Part shown: positions 1 through 6,655 of the stretch, piece by piece
How the letters are laid out: every line of letters starts with the position of its first letter
How positions within the stretch are numbered: position 1 is the first letter of the stretch
From: Bacteroidota bacterium
GTDB lineage: Bacteria; Bacteroidota; Bacteroidia; Flavobacteriales_F; PHOS-HE28
Length of the DNA: 13,631 nucleotides
Assembly: GCA_023430945.1 (NCBI GenBank)
Contig: JAEYYE010000008.1
Span: forward strand, 1-13,631
Reading direction: 5' to 3'
Translations under genes and position numbers: made by a program
Notes under the pieces: model-generated
Told to the model about the DNA's origin: nothing
Databases searched by the model: none
The model's input: the letters and a program-made list of their open reading frames with translations, nothing else

Positions 1-943
1 ACACATAGATGCCGATATACTGTCCGTTCAGGATCACTTCAACGTGCCTGTGCCTTACGGCATAATGACCCATTCGCCGGGCCAGCGTGTACGTAAGGGA
101 ATTGTTCAGCAAGGATTTATCGTAATAATTGGCGGAAAGGATCCAATCCTGCTCGGGAGGCATGCCCAGCAGGGATCCGTTGATCTCTTCGCCCAGTTCG
201 TTCCAAAGCTCGATCCCGTAGGATCTTTTTGGTGCGCTCGATGAACTCCAACCCCGCATTTCGATGCCGATATGACCATCATATCCATTGAAGGGGCCCG
301 AAACGTAGTTGATCATACCATTGTCTACGATCCTCATTGTAGCGGGGATCTTCGGTCCATCGGAAATAGCGGTACCATCCGTATTGAGGATCACGATCGG
401 CAGATGTGAACTTTGAAAATTAAGGTATGATGCAGGATCATCACCGAACGTGATGTTCCAGTCCACGATCGAGCCCTGGTCCCAGAATGGATAAGTGTCG
501 CGGACCCGCAATTTCCAGGTGCCATTGCCGATCTGTCCGTTGTTCATCTGGCCCAATTGGCCTTGGGGGCGATAAGTGCCGGTGAACGGTGGGGTCGCCT
601 GCAGGATGGATGTGGATGCGGTCTGCCTGAAACAGGTGTTCGTATAGAAGTCCGAATCGCCTCCTTGGCCGCTCACAAGCGTCACTTCAGTTCCATCCGG
701 CGCCACCAGCCGCACATCCAGATCTTCGATCCACGAATGTTCCGCTGAAAAACAGACTTCTTCGACCCCGAATGCGATCGTATCGATCTGTGCAGGATCG
801 AGCCCGGTCACCTCGATCTCTGATTCGACCGTGATCCCGATATCCGGTATGGTCATTCCGCTACCGAAGTACGTTTGTGCCTGCGCTGGTAAACGCCAAA
901 GTGCGATCGCGCCTATCAGGAATACGAAGAATGATCGCTGCAT
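1..943 (-). CDS. CotH-family secreted protein with N-terminal P/Homo B-like domain (3' end beyond window)
   Basis: An open frame of 314 codons runs from the ATG at 943 off the left edge without a stop, so only the N-terminal part is visible. Residues 1-22 look like a signal peptide (MQRSFF, hydrophobic core, LPAQAQ cleavage region). Residues about 40-167 resemble a P/Homo B (proprotein convertase P) domain: W71-IEDLDVRL, APDGT, NGTWKLRVRD and a closing VDWNITFG strand, with Cys64 and Cys104 as a possible disulfide. From about residue 181 the CotH signature appears: LPIVILNT, E228-MRG, PKRSYGIEL, SLLGMPPEQDWIL, NYYDKSLLNNSL, then VEVILNGQYIGIYV. CotH proteins of spore-formers are atypical kinases; the activity of the secreted Bacteroidota versions is not known to me. 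A type IX secretion tail would lie in the unseen C-terminus. The acyltransferase stop is 32 bp upstream on the same strand, so co-transcription is possible. No Shine-Dalgarno is visible. Confidence 0.85.
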   Translation of the reverse strand, partial: MQRSFFVFLIGAIALWRLPAQAQTYFGSGMTIPDIGITVESEIEVTGLDPAQIDTIAFGVEEVCFSAEHSWIEDLDVRLVAPDGTEVTLVSGQGGDSDFYTNTCFRQTASTSILQATPPFTGTYRPQGQLGQMNNGQIGNGTWKLRVRDTYPFWDQGSIVDWNITFGDDPASYLNFQSSHLPIVILNTDGTAISDGPKIPATMRIVDNGMINYVSGPFNGYDGHIGIEMRGWSSSSAPKRSYGIELWNELGEEINGSLLGMPPEQDWILSANYYDKSLLNNSLTYTLARRMGHYAVRHRHVEVILNGQYIGIYV

Positions 944-975
944 GTGAGTCAGGAACAATTCGAAAGTACAGGAGA

Positions 976-2259
976 TCAACCAGGGGTCGATGGAGACCGT
1001 TCTCGGTCGATCATCACTTCAGTTGTGGGGCCGATCGGTCCTTTCCGTTGTATCAATGTTATTTGCTCTTCTGACCCGCTAGTGATGATCGCATATCTGG
1101 TTTTGATGCGCAGGAACGGTCTTTCCAGATATCGATGGGAAATATACGCAAGTACAATGGTGCAAATGAGCGCCAACGCAGTCTCCAGGATCATCACCTG
1201 CCAGAGGTCCTCATTCCAACCAAGGGTCTTCGTCAGTGTCAGTGTTATCAATATTCCTACGAAATGCAGACAGTACAGTCCATAACTGATCCTTCCCAGT
1301 CCCGATAACGTTCTTGAACGCACCAGCTTGAAAATTGATCGATCGGAATAGTTCTGCTCCAGAATGATGCAAAGAATGACAACGGCGATAAATGATCGTT
1401 CTGCAACGCGCAAAAAGGCAGTATCAAAGAGTACCTCATCCCGGAAGAAGAAGATCAAGGTAAAAAGGATATACACCATGAGAATTGATGCCCTAGGCAG
1501 TTGGCGGAACCATTGTACCGCTTTTCCCTTTGAAGCAAGATATGCACCCCAGGCACCGATCGTCATGTCACCGATACATGACAAGGTATGGATCTCGAAA
1601 ATGTGCACATTTTCTGGTGAATTCAGATGCATACTTCTGAAGATCAATGTTCCGGCAATGACCGATCCGAAAAAAGAAGGATATAATCTGATGGGAACCA
1701 CTGCCAGTGCAACTGGCCAGATCAAGTAGAACTGCTCCTCGACCGCAATGCTCCAAAGAACCGCCAGAACCGAAGCATCGGGCATTCCGTTGTACAGCAT
1801 ATCGAAATTGTTGAGGAACGTTATATAATAAAGTGGATCGGCGGTTTCTTCCGAGGCCAAACCCATCATCCTCTTCAATATGGGGAAAACGATGAAACCG
1901 AAGATCACACAGCAGAAGAATAGAGGCCAGATGCGCAGTATCCGGCGGAACCAGAAGTGCGCGATGCGAATACTTCCATGTTCTTCACGTTCCTTGATCA
2001 ATAGAAAGGTGATCAAGAACCCGCTGAGTACAAAGAAGAAATTGACACCCAGATTACCGTTCCCAAAAATGTCGAATTTGACGAATTGATAGATCGGCGA
2101 ATTGCTCAGCTGGTCAAATTCCGTATAAAAACCATGATAAAAGAATACGACCAAGAAACATAGTGCACGCAAGCCATCCAGATTCTCAAAAAATACCGGC
2201 CGGCTTCCCGATCCGCCGATCGACCTCGGTTCAAAAGCATTCCGGCTGGCAACTTCCAT
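976..2259 (-). CDS. Membrane acyltransferase, acyltransferase-3 (OafA/YrhL) family
   Basis: A 427-residue polytopic inner-membrane protein with the family hallmarks. The N-terminal helix carries ENLDGLRAL and YHG with the conserved His42. NLGVNFFFVLSGFLI follows, then the FRRILRIWP loop, a later VEEQFYLIWPV segment, and SYGLYCLHF near the end. Family members O-acylate extracellular glycans such as LPS O-antigen, peptidoglycan or exopolysaccharide; which substrate is used here cannot be told. The C-terminus is a hydrophilic tail of about 40 residues, with no SGNH domain. The reading frame can be extended upstream to a TTG at 2277, but that TTG is the end of a perfect TAnnTTTG promoter element, so the ATG at 2259 is preferred. 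The gene follows the groEL terminator and is probably its own transcription unit, possibly running on into the CotH gene. Confidence 0.88.
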   Translation of the reverse strand: MEVASRNAFEPRSIGGSGSRPVFFENLDGLRALCFLVVFFYHGFYTEFDQLSNSPIYQFVKFDIFGNGNLGVNFFFVLSGFLITFLLIKEREEHGSIRIAHFWFRRILRIWPLFFCCVIFGFIVFPILKRMMGLASEETADPLYYITFLNNFDMLYNGMPDASVLAVLWSIAVEEQFYLIWPVALAVVPIRLYPSFFGSVIAGTLIFRSMHLNSPENVHIFEIHTLSCIGDMTIGAWGAYLASKGKAVQWFRQLPRASILMVYILFTLIFFFRDEVLFDTAFLRVAERSFIAVVILCIILEQNYSDRSIFKLVRSRTLSGLGRISYGLYCLHFVGILITLTLTKTLGWNEDLWQVMILETALALICTIVLAYISHRYLERPFLRIKTRYAIITSGSEEQITLIQRKGPIGPTTEVMIDRERSPSTPG

Positions 2260-2274
2260 TGAATTGCGATCATT

Positions 2275-2303
2275 CAAATCTATCCAGGAATTTCGGAACC
2301 ATA
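2275..2303 (-). promoter_or_regulatory. Probable Bacteroidota-type promoter of the acyltransferase gene
   Basis: On the minus strand TAGATTTG (2282-2275) matches the Bacteroidota -7 consensus TAnnTTTG at every fixed position. A TATG (2303-2300), one mismatch from the -33 TTTG, lies 17 bp upstream. A start near 2268 would leave a leader of about 9 bases before the ATG at 2259. It sits just downstream of the groEL terminator, where an independent promoter is needed. The weak -33 box lowers certainty. Confidence 0.5.
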
Positions 2304-2316
2304 CATCCTATCAAAC

Positions 2317-2347
2317 AAAAAGCCCCGTGGAAATTCCACGGGGCTTT
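2317..2347 (-). terminator. Intrinsic terminator of groEL
   Basis: A near-perfect hairpin: AGCCCCGTGG (2321-2330), loop AAATT, CCACGGGGCT (2336-2345), extended by two A-T pairs. Read on the minus strand it begins 25 bases after the groEL stop and ends in CTTTTTG, a good U tract. On the plus strand the run after the stem is only CTTTCG, and no plus-strand gene ends here, so it serves groEL. Confidence 0.92.
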
Positions 2348-2370
2348 CGATCATGGTAAGTGGACCGATC

Positions 2371-4008
2371 TTACATCATGTCCATGCCTCCACCCATGCC
2401 GCCTGGCATTCCGGCTGGAGCCTTCTCTTCAGCTTCTTCGCTGATCACGCACTCGGTGGTGAGCAGCATGCTTGCGATGGATGCAGCGTTCTCCAAGGCG
2501 ACACGGGTCACCTTGGTTGGATCGATGACACCGGCAGCGTAGAGGTTCTCATACTCCTCGGTGCGGGCATTGAAGCCGAAGTCGTTCTTGCCATCGCGGA
2601 CTTTCTGTACCACGATGCTGCCTTCGAGACCGGCGTTGGCCACGATCTGGCGCAGCGGCTCTTCGAGGGCGCGGCGAACGATGGCCACACCGGTGGTCTC
2701 GTCGCTGTTGCTTCCTTCGAACTTCGCAAGGGCTTGCTGGGCGCGGATGTAGGCCACGCCGCCACCAGGTACAATGCCTTCTTCAACGGCAGCGCGGGTC
2801 GCGTGCAATGCGTCGTCCACGCGATCCTTCTTCTCCTTCATCTCCACTTCGGTGGCTGCACCGATGTAGAGAACAGCAACTCCACCGGCGAGCTTGGCGA
2901 GACGCTCCTGGAGCTTCTCCTTGTCGTCGTCGCTCGTGGTGGTCTCGATCTGGGCCTTGATCTGGTTCACGCGTGCGGTGATATCCTCTTTCTTGCCGGC
3001 ACCGTTCACGATCGTGGTGTTGTCCTTGTCGATACTGATCTTTTCAGCACGGCCGAGGTAGGTGAGATCGGCGTTCTCAAGCTTGTAACCGCGCTCTTCA
3101 CTGATCACGATACCACCGGTGAGAACTGCGATATCCTCCAACATGGCCTTGCGGCGATCGCCAAAACCAGGAGCCTTCACAGCAGCGACTTTCAGGGCGC
3201 CACGGATCTTGTTCACTACCAACGTAGCGAGCGCTTCACCATCAACATCTTCGCTGATGATGAGCAGCGGACGGCCGGTCTGTGCGCTCTTCTCCAGGAT
3301 CGGGAGAAGCTCCTTCATGTTGCTGATCTTCTTATCGTAGATCAGGATGTAGGCGTTCTCCAATTCAGCCTCCATCTTCTCCGGATTGGTCACGAAGTAT
3401 GGGCTCAGGTAACCGCGATCGAACTGCATGCCTTCCACCACTTCAACAGTGGTCTCGGTGCCTTTCGCTTCTTCAACGGTGATCACGCCTTCCTTCTTCA
3501 CTTTCGCCATCGCTTCGGCGATCAGAGCACCGATCGTTTCATCGTTGTTGGCGCTGATCGAGGCCACCTGCTTGATCTTCGCATTGTCCTCACCAACGGT
3601 CTTGCTCATCTTCTTGAGCTCTTCAACAACGGCGGTCACCGCCTTGTCGATCCCGCGTTTCAGGTCCATCGGATTCGCACCTGCGGCGACGTTCTTCAGG
3701 CCGGCGGTTACGATCGCCTGGGCGAGAACGGTCGCGGTGGTGGTGCCATCACCCGCGATGTCTGCGGTCTTGCTGGCCACTTCCTTCACCATTTGGGCGC
3801 CCATGTTCTCCACAGCGTCCTTCAGGGTGATCTCCTTGGCTACGGTAACACCGTCCTTGGTTACTGTAGGAGCACCGAATTTCTTGTCGATGATCACGTT
3901 GCGGCCTTTCGGACCGAGTGTCACCTTTACTGCATTGGCCAAACTGTCAACACCACGCTTGAGGCGATCGCGGGCGTCGAGATTGAACTGGATGTTCTTG
4001 GATGCCAT
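2371..4008 (-). CDS. groEL: Chaperonin GroEL (Hsp60, 60 kDa subunit)
   Basis: Full-length 545-residue group I chaperonin, the subunit of the 14-mer ring that folds proteins in an ATP-driven cycle with GroES in the cytoplasm. Visible signatures are KVTLGPKGRNV at 28-38, VTKDGVTVAKEI at 49-60, and the ATPase loop GDGTTTAT with Asp87 at the position of the catalytic aspartate. The apical-domain stretch PYFVTNPEKMEAELE, then VKAPGFGDRRKAML and GGGVAYIRA in the returning half, are also present, and the C-terminus is the flexible Gly-Met tail ending GGGMDMM. The start ATG lies 38 bp after the groES stop, giving the usual bicistronic order groES-groEL. Transcription ends at the hairpin at 2317-2347. 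Nothing is truncated. A long antisense frame across this gene is a shadow. Confidence 0.99.
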   Translation of the reverse strand: MASKNIQFNLDARDRLKRGVDSLANAVKVTLGPKGRNVIIDKKFGAPTVTKDGVTVAKEITLKDAVENMGAQMVKEVASKTADIAGDGTTTATVLAQAIVTAGLKNVAAGANPMDLKRGIDKAVTAVVEELKKMSKTVGEDNAKIKQVASISANNDETIGALIAEAMAKVKKEGVITVEEAKGTETTVEVVEGMQFDRGYLSPYFVTNPEKMEAELENAYILIYDKKISNMKELLPILEKSAQTGRPLLIISEDVDGEALATLVVNKIRGALKVAAVKAPGFGDRRKAMLEDIAVLTGGIVISEERGYKLENADLTYLGRAEKISIDKDNTTIVNGAGKKEDITARVNQIKAQIETTTSDDDKEKLQERLAKLAGGVAVLYIGAATEVEMKEKKDRVDDALHATRAAVEEGIVPGGGVAYIRAQQALAKFEGSNSDETTGVAIVRRALEEPLRQIVANAGLEGSIVVQKVRDGKNDFGFNARTEEYENLYAAGVIDPTKVTRVALENAASIASMLLTTECVISEEAEEKAPAGMPGGMGGGMDMM

Positions 4009-4046
4009 TTTCTAACTTTTCTTTTTGGGGTGAACGAGGGATCGTA

Positions 4047-4340
<294 letters not shown>

Positions 4341-4401
4341 GACGTTCTTTTTGATCGGTTCTTTGGTTAAGACGCTCATCGCCGTTATAATTTTATGACG
4401 G

Positions 4402-4458
4402 TGTCAATCGTCGGCACGCGCCTGTCAACAGATGTGCCATCGGTCGCAATGGACCGAT
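4402..4458 (-). promoter_or_regulatory. Possible control region of groESL: two TTGACA repeats and an inverted repeat
   Basis: Upstream of groES, on the minus strand, TTGACA occurs twice (4428-4423 and 4407-4402), 21 bp start to start, or two helical turns. Next to it lies a perfect 7-bp inverted repeat, ATCGGTC (4439-4445), 6-base loop, GACCGAT (4452-4458). No -10 or -7 element stands at a normal distance from either TTGACA, so I do not call a promoter outright. The position in the only sizeable gap before the heat-shock operon makes a regulatory role reasonable. The short inverted repeat could be chance, because GATC words are very common here. Confidence 0.3.
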
Positions 4459-4514
4459 CATGCTGCCAAGACTTCCGAAGTGTTGAAAACCTCTTGCCGA
4501 TCGTCAGACTTTCC

Positions 4515-4530
4515 GCTGACAAGCTGACAA
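4515..4530. repeat. Perfect tandem 8-bp repeat GCTGACAA x2
   Basis: GCTGACAA (4515-4522) is followed directly by GCTGACAA (4523-4530), six bases beyond the secG stop on the minus strand. The same TGACAA core recurs at 6625-6646, and the related TTGACA recurs at 4402-4428. Function unknown; it may be part of a regulatory region upstream of groES. Confidence 0.55.
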
Positions 4531-4536
4531 GCCGCC

Positions 4537-4887
4537 TTAAGGCTGCGCGTTCGGATCGGCAGAGCCGTCTTGCGCGCTTTCCGCCGGCGCATCGGGCTGG
4601 GTGATCGCAGCGTCCGTGGCGGGCAGTTCGGTATCGGCATCGAACTCATCCATGATGATGCCGGTATTGTTCCCTTGAAGACCAGCGGATACCAGGCAAA
4701 GTACCATCAAGGCCGAAGCGAGCGTCCAGGTGCTTTTCTCCAGGAAATCGGTGGTGCGCTGTACCCCGCCGATCTGCTGCGCACCGGTGAAACCGGCCGC
4801 CAATCCGCCGCCTTTCGGGTTCTGGGCGAGCACCACAAGGGCCAGCAGTGCGCAGATGATGAGGATGATGATCGAAATGGCTACCAT
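4537..4887 (-). CDS. secG: Preprotein translocase subunit SecG
   Basis: A 116-residue small inner-membrane protein, the accessory subunit of SecYEG that assists SecA-driven export. Two membrane segments are seen, about residues 2-21 and 53-70. Between them lies the diagnostic cytoplasmic loop with NPKGGGLAAGF (23-33) and QQIGGVQRTTDFLEKSTW (37-54). The C-terminal 45 residues are an acidic, Ala/Asp/Pro-rich tail, a common extension in Bacteroidota SecG and absent from the E. coli protein. The start ATG is 4 bp after the stop of the upstream TPR gene, indicating co-transcription with the miaB-regulator-lptE-TPR run. The tail ends just before a tandem GCTGACAA repeat. Confidence 0.95.
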   Translation of the reverse strand: MVAISIIILIICALLALVVLAQNPKGGGLAAGFTGAQQIGGVQRTTDFLEKSTWTLASALMVLCLVSAGLQGNNTGIIMDEFDADTELPATDAAITQPDAPAESAQDGSADPNAQP

Positions 4888-4891
4888 GGGA

Positions 4892-6091
4892 TCAGGAGTT
4901 CAATTTTCCCTCCAAAGTTTTGGAAAGGGCGGCAAAGTAAGCGCTTTTCTCCGGGTATTTCAACGCCAGTTTCCGGTACGCATCGATCGCTTTCTGGAAG
5001 TTGCCCTGCTTTTCGTAGATCTTCGCCAGCGTTTCGCTCACAAGCCCGGCGGTATCGTCCAGACTTTTCTTCGCCGCTTGTTGCGGAGTGAAGAATTCGG
5101 CCTTGCGGGATGGTGGCGGTGTCTCGTGCTCGATGAACCGATCGATGAGCGTGGCCGGATCAACGGGATCGATCGGCTTCGCATTGATCGGATCGGATCC
5201 CTCCGCCTTGGATCCTTGTTGAACGATCGTTCTTTCCTCAGATCGATCCGATCCAACTTGATCCGTCGTGTCGTTGCCGATCGTAAGCCAGTCGGTGAAC
5301 TTCAACTTGGATCGCACCGTGAGCGCGGGTTTTGGATCGGCCCTGGCCGGGATCGCCGGTTCGATGATCGACGCTTGCGAGGTTTCGATCGGTAGATCGA
5401 TCCGCTCTGTGGAAAGGTGTGCTGAAAGCGAAGCGCGCGGCTCCTTCTTCGGCGGAACGATCGGTGTGCGGATCACTTCCTGCCAGGTAAGATCGTATCC
5501 ACTGGCCAGCGCGGCTTCCAGGATCTGCCGATCGAGCTCTTCACGCGCCTGATCCTTTGCGTCGGAGGGATCTGGACTCTTTGATATCCCTTCGGGACCT
5601 TCAACCTTTACCTCTCCGATCGGTTCTGCGATCTCAACGATCGGCCCCAAAACAGGTCCTTCGACCAATGATCCCTCTTCGATCGGCCCCGAAGCGTTCG
5701 GACCCACTTCAGCCTCTGCTACATTGAGTTGTTCATTTTCCTGGATCGGTGTTTCGGCTGCTGTGGTCCTTGTTATTTGGGTGGCCGATCCGTCCTCAAT
5801 ACGATCTGTCGTGCTCTTTGCTTCAGGTTTCACAAGCTTCAGTTGCGAAGCCTGCTCCAGGGTGATGTCCCGCAGATCGAACAGGACGGCCCGTGAAGGC
5901 ACATGGGCCGCGCTCACCTTCAGGGTTTCATCGGCCATCACATCGCCACTCCTGCGCTCACCGATCGCCCGCAACAAATGCGCTCCACTGAACCAGGGGA
6001 ACTGTTCGGTAAGCTCCTTCAGGTCCGCAAGGTCTTCACGGGCCACTTTTCCGGGCTCTTCGAGCAGGCGTGATAGTCGTTCCCGATCCAC
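4892..6091 (-). CDS. TPR-tail protein with long low-complexity linker, function unknown
   Basis: A 399-residue protein of no assigned function, occupying the conserved slot between lptE and secG. The N-terminal part (about 1-80) is folded-looking and helical: LLEEPGKVAREDLADLKEL, then PWFSGAHLLRAIGERRSG. The middle (about 90-330) is acidic, Pro/Ile/Asp/Ser-rich and likely disordered. The last 50 residues contain one TPR-like hairpin, ETLAKIYEKQGNFQKAIDAY followed by RKLALKYPEKSAYF, typical of protein-protein contact. There is no signal peptide, so it is probably cytoplasmic. The start is a GTG at 6091, 13 bp after lptE; no earlier ATG is in frame and the next Met is about 50 residues in. The linker DNA has an extreme density of GATC (41 in the gene by hand count). 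It is not recognisable beyond 'TPR protein'. Confidence 0.85.
   Translation of the reverse strand: MDRERLSRLLEEPGKVAREDLADLKELTEQFPWFSGAHLLRAIGERRSGDVMADETLKVSAAHVPSRAVLFDLRDITLEQASQLKLVKPEAKSTTDRIEDGSATQITRTTAAETPIQENEQLNVAEAEVGPNASGPIEEGSLVEGPVLGPIVEIAEPIGEVKVEGPEGISKSPDPSDAKDQAREELDRQILEAALASGYDLTWQEVIRTPIVPPKKEPRASLSAHLSTERIDLPIETSQASIIEPAIPARADPKPALTVRSKLKFTDWLTIGNDTTDQVGSDRSEERTIVQQGSKAEGSDPINAKPIDPVDPATLIDRFIEHETPPPSRKAEFFTPQQAAKKSLDDTAGLVSETLAKIYEKQGNFQKAIDAYRKLALKYPEKSAYFAALSKTLEGKLNS
5158..5402. repeat. GATC-saturated tract inside the TPR-protein gene
   Basis: Twenty GATC tetramers were counted by hand in 245 bp, about one expected by chance. They include runs such as GATCGGATCGGATCC (5186-5200) and GATCGATCCGATCC (5241-5254). 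Copies sit in different codon phases, reading as Asp-Arg, Asp-Pro, Ile or Arg/Gly-Ser, so the pattern is not a repeated peptide. The tract coincides with the low-complexity linker, where protein sequence is least constrained. Confidence 0.7.
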
Positions 6092-6104
6092 TACGTTCCA
6101 GTGT

Positions 6105-6611
6105 TCACCAATTGCCCAATGTACGATCGAAGATATCCTGCGCGATCTGACGGCTGATCTCCTGCACCAATGATTCTTCCACCTGCATCAGGTCCTGGCT
6201 GCTTGAATAATCCGCGAACCTTGAAAAAGAAGCCTCGGCGTTCTTTTTCGGATCGGTGTTGTTCACGTAGATCATGCTCACGGTGATGGTAAGCCGGTTG
6301 AGCGCGGCGGTCTCGTTGGCCTGGATGCTCACCGGTTGGACATCATATCCGATTATCGATCCACTGTACTGCACATCACCTTCATTGGGATCGAGGCGCA
6401 ACGGTGTTTGCGCGAGCAATAGATCGCGAAGTGTTTCCGTGAACACCTGCGAACTGAGCGGTGTTGCAAGCGGAGCACGTGCCTGGAACAGATCCACCGA
6501 AACCGTTCTTGCTGTTCCCACATCACCACCGGTGAAGGAATAGTTCACCTTGCAGGAACTCAGGGGCAGGATCAGGAGCAAGGGTAGGAACAAGGGCAGG
6601 AACGATCTCAT
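6105..6611 (-). CDS. lptE: LptE-like LPS-assembly lipoprotein
   Basis: A 168-residue lipoprotein, the Bacteroidota-type LptE that plugs the LptD barrel in the outer membrane for lipopolysaccharide delivery. The N-terminus is a lipoprotein signal: MRSFLPLFLPLLL then LPLSSC, with Cys20 as the lipidation site. The mature part begins KVNYSFTGGDVG and carries TRSV-like strands, SIIGYDVQPVSIQ and LTITVSMIYVNN, ending in a long helix (LMQVEESLVQEISRQIAQDI). The frame can be extended to a GTG at 6659 that overlaps the regulator's stop (GTGA). That would put 36 residues before the Cys, so the ATG at 6611 with its classical 20-residue signal is chosen. The next gene starts 13 bp downstream. Family assignment rests on the lipobox, size and gene context more than on strict motifs. 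Confidence 0.85.
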   Translation of the reverse strand: MRSFLPLFLPLLLILPLSSCKVNYSFTGGDVGTARTVSVDLFQARAPLATPLSSQVFTETLRDLLLAQTPLRLDPNEGDVQYSGSIIGYDVQPVSIQANETAALNRLTITVSMIYVNNTDPKKNAEASFSRFADYSSSQDLMQVEESLVQEISRQIAQDIFDRTLGNW

Positions 6612-6624
6612 CTTTCGCGCCCAT

Positions 6625-6646
6625 TGACAACCAGGAACTGACAACC
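6625..6646. repeat. Direct repeat TGACAACC x2, 14-bp period
   Basis: TGACAACC occurs at 6625-6632 and 6639-6646, between the regulator's stop (6656) and the preferred lptE start (6611). Together with the TGACAA copies at 4515-4530 it suggests a short recurrent motif in intergenic DNA of this operon. Both copies have the same orientation on the plus strand. Function unknown. Confidence 0.45.
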
Positions 6647-6655
6647 GCAGTTTCT

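Noticed and set aside
4341..4536. CIRCE element or sigma-70-like promoter before groES
   Set aside because: No TTAGCACTC/GAGTGCTAA pair is present. The TTGACA copies have no -10 box at 16-18 bp; the nearest TATAAC is 12 or 33 bp away.
4530..4544. Hairpin at the end of secG (GCCTTAAGGC palindrome) as a terminator
   Set aside because: It has essentially no loop, contains the secG stop codon and lacks a following U tract on the minus strand.
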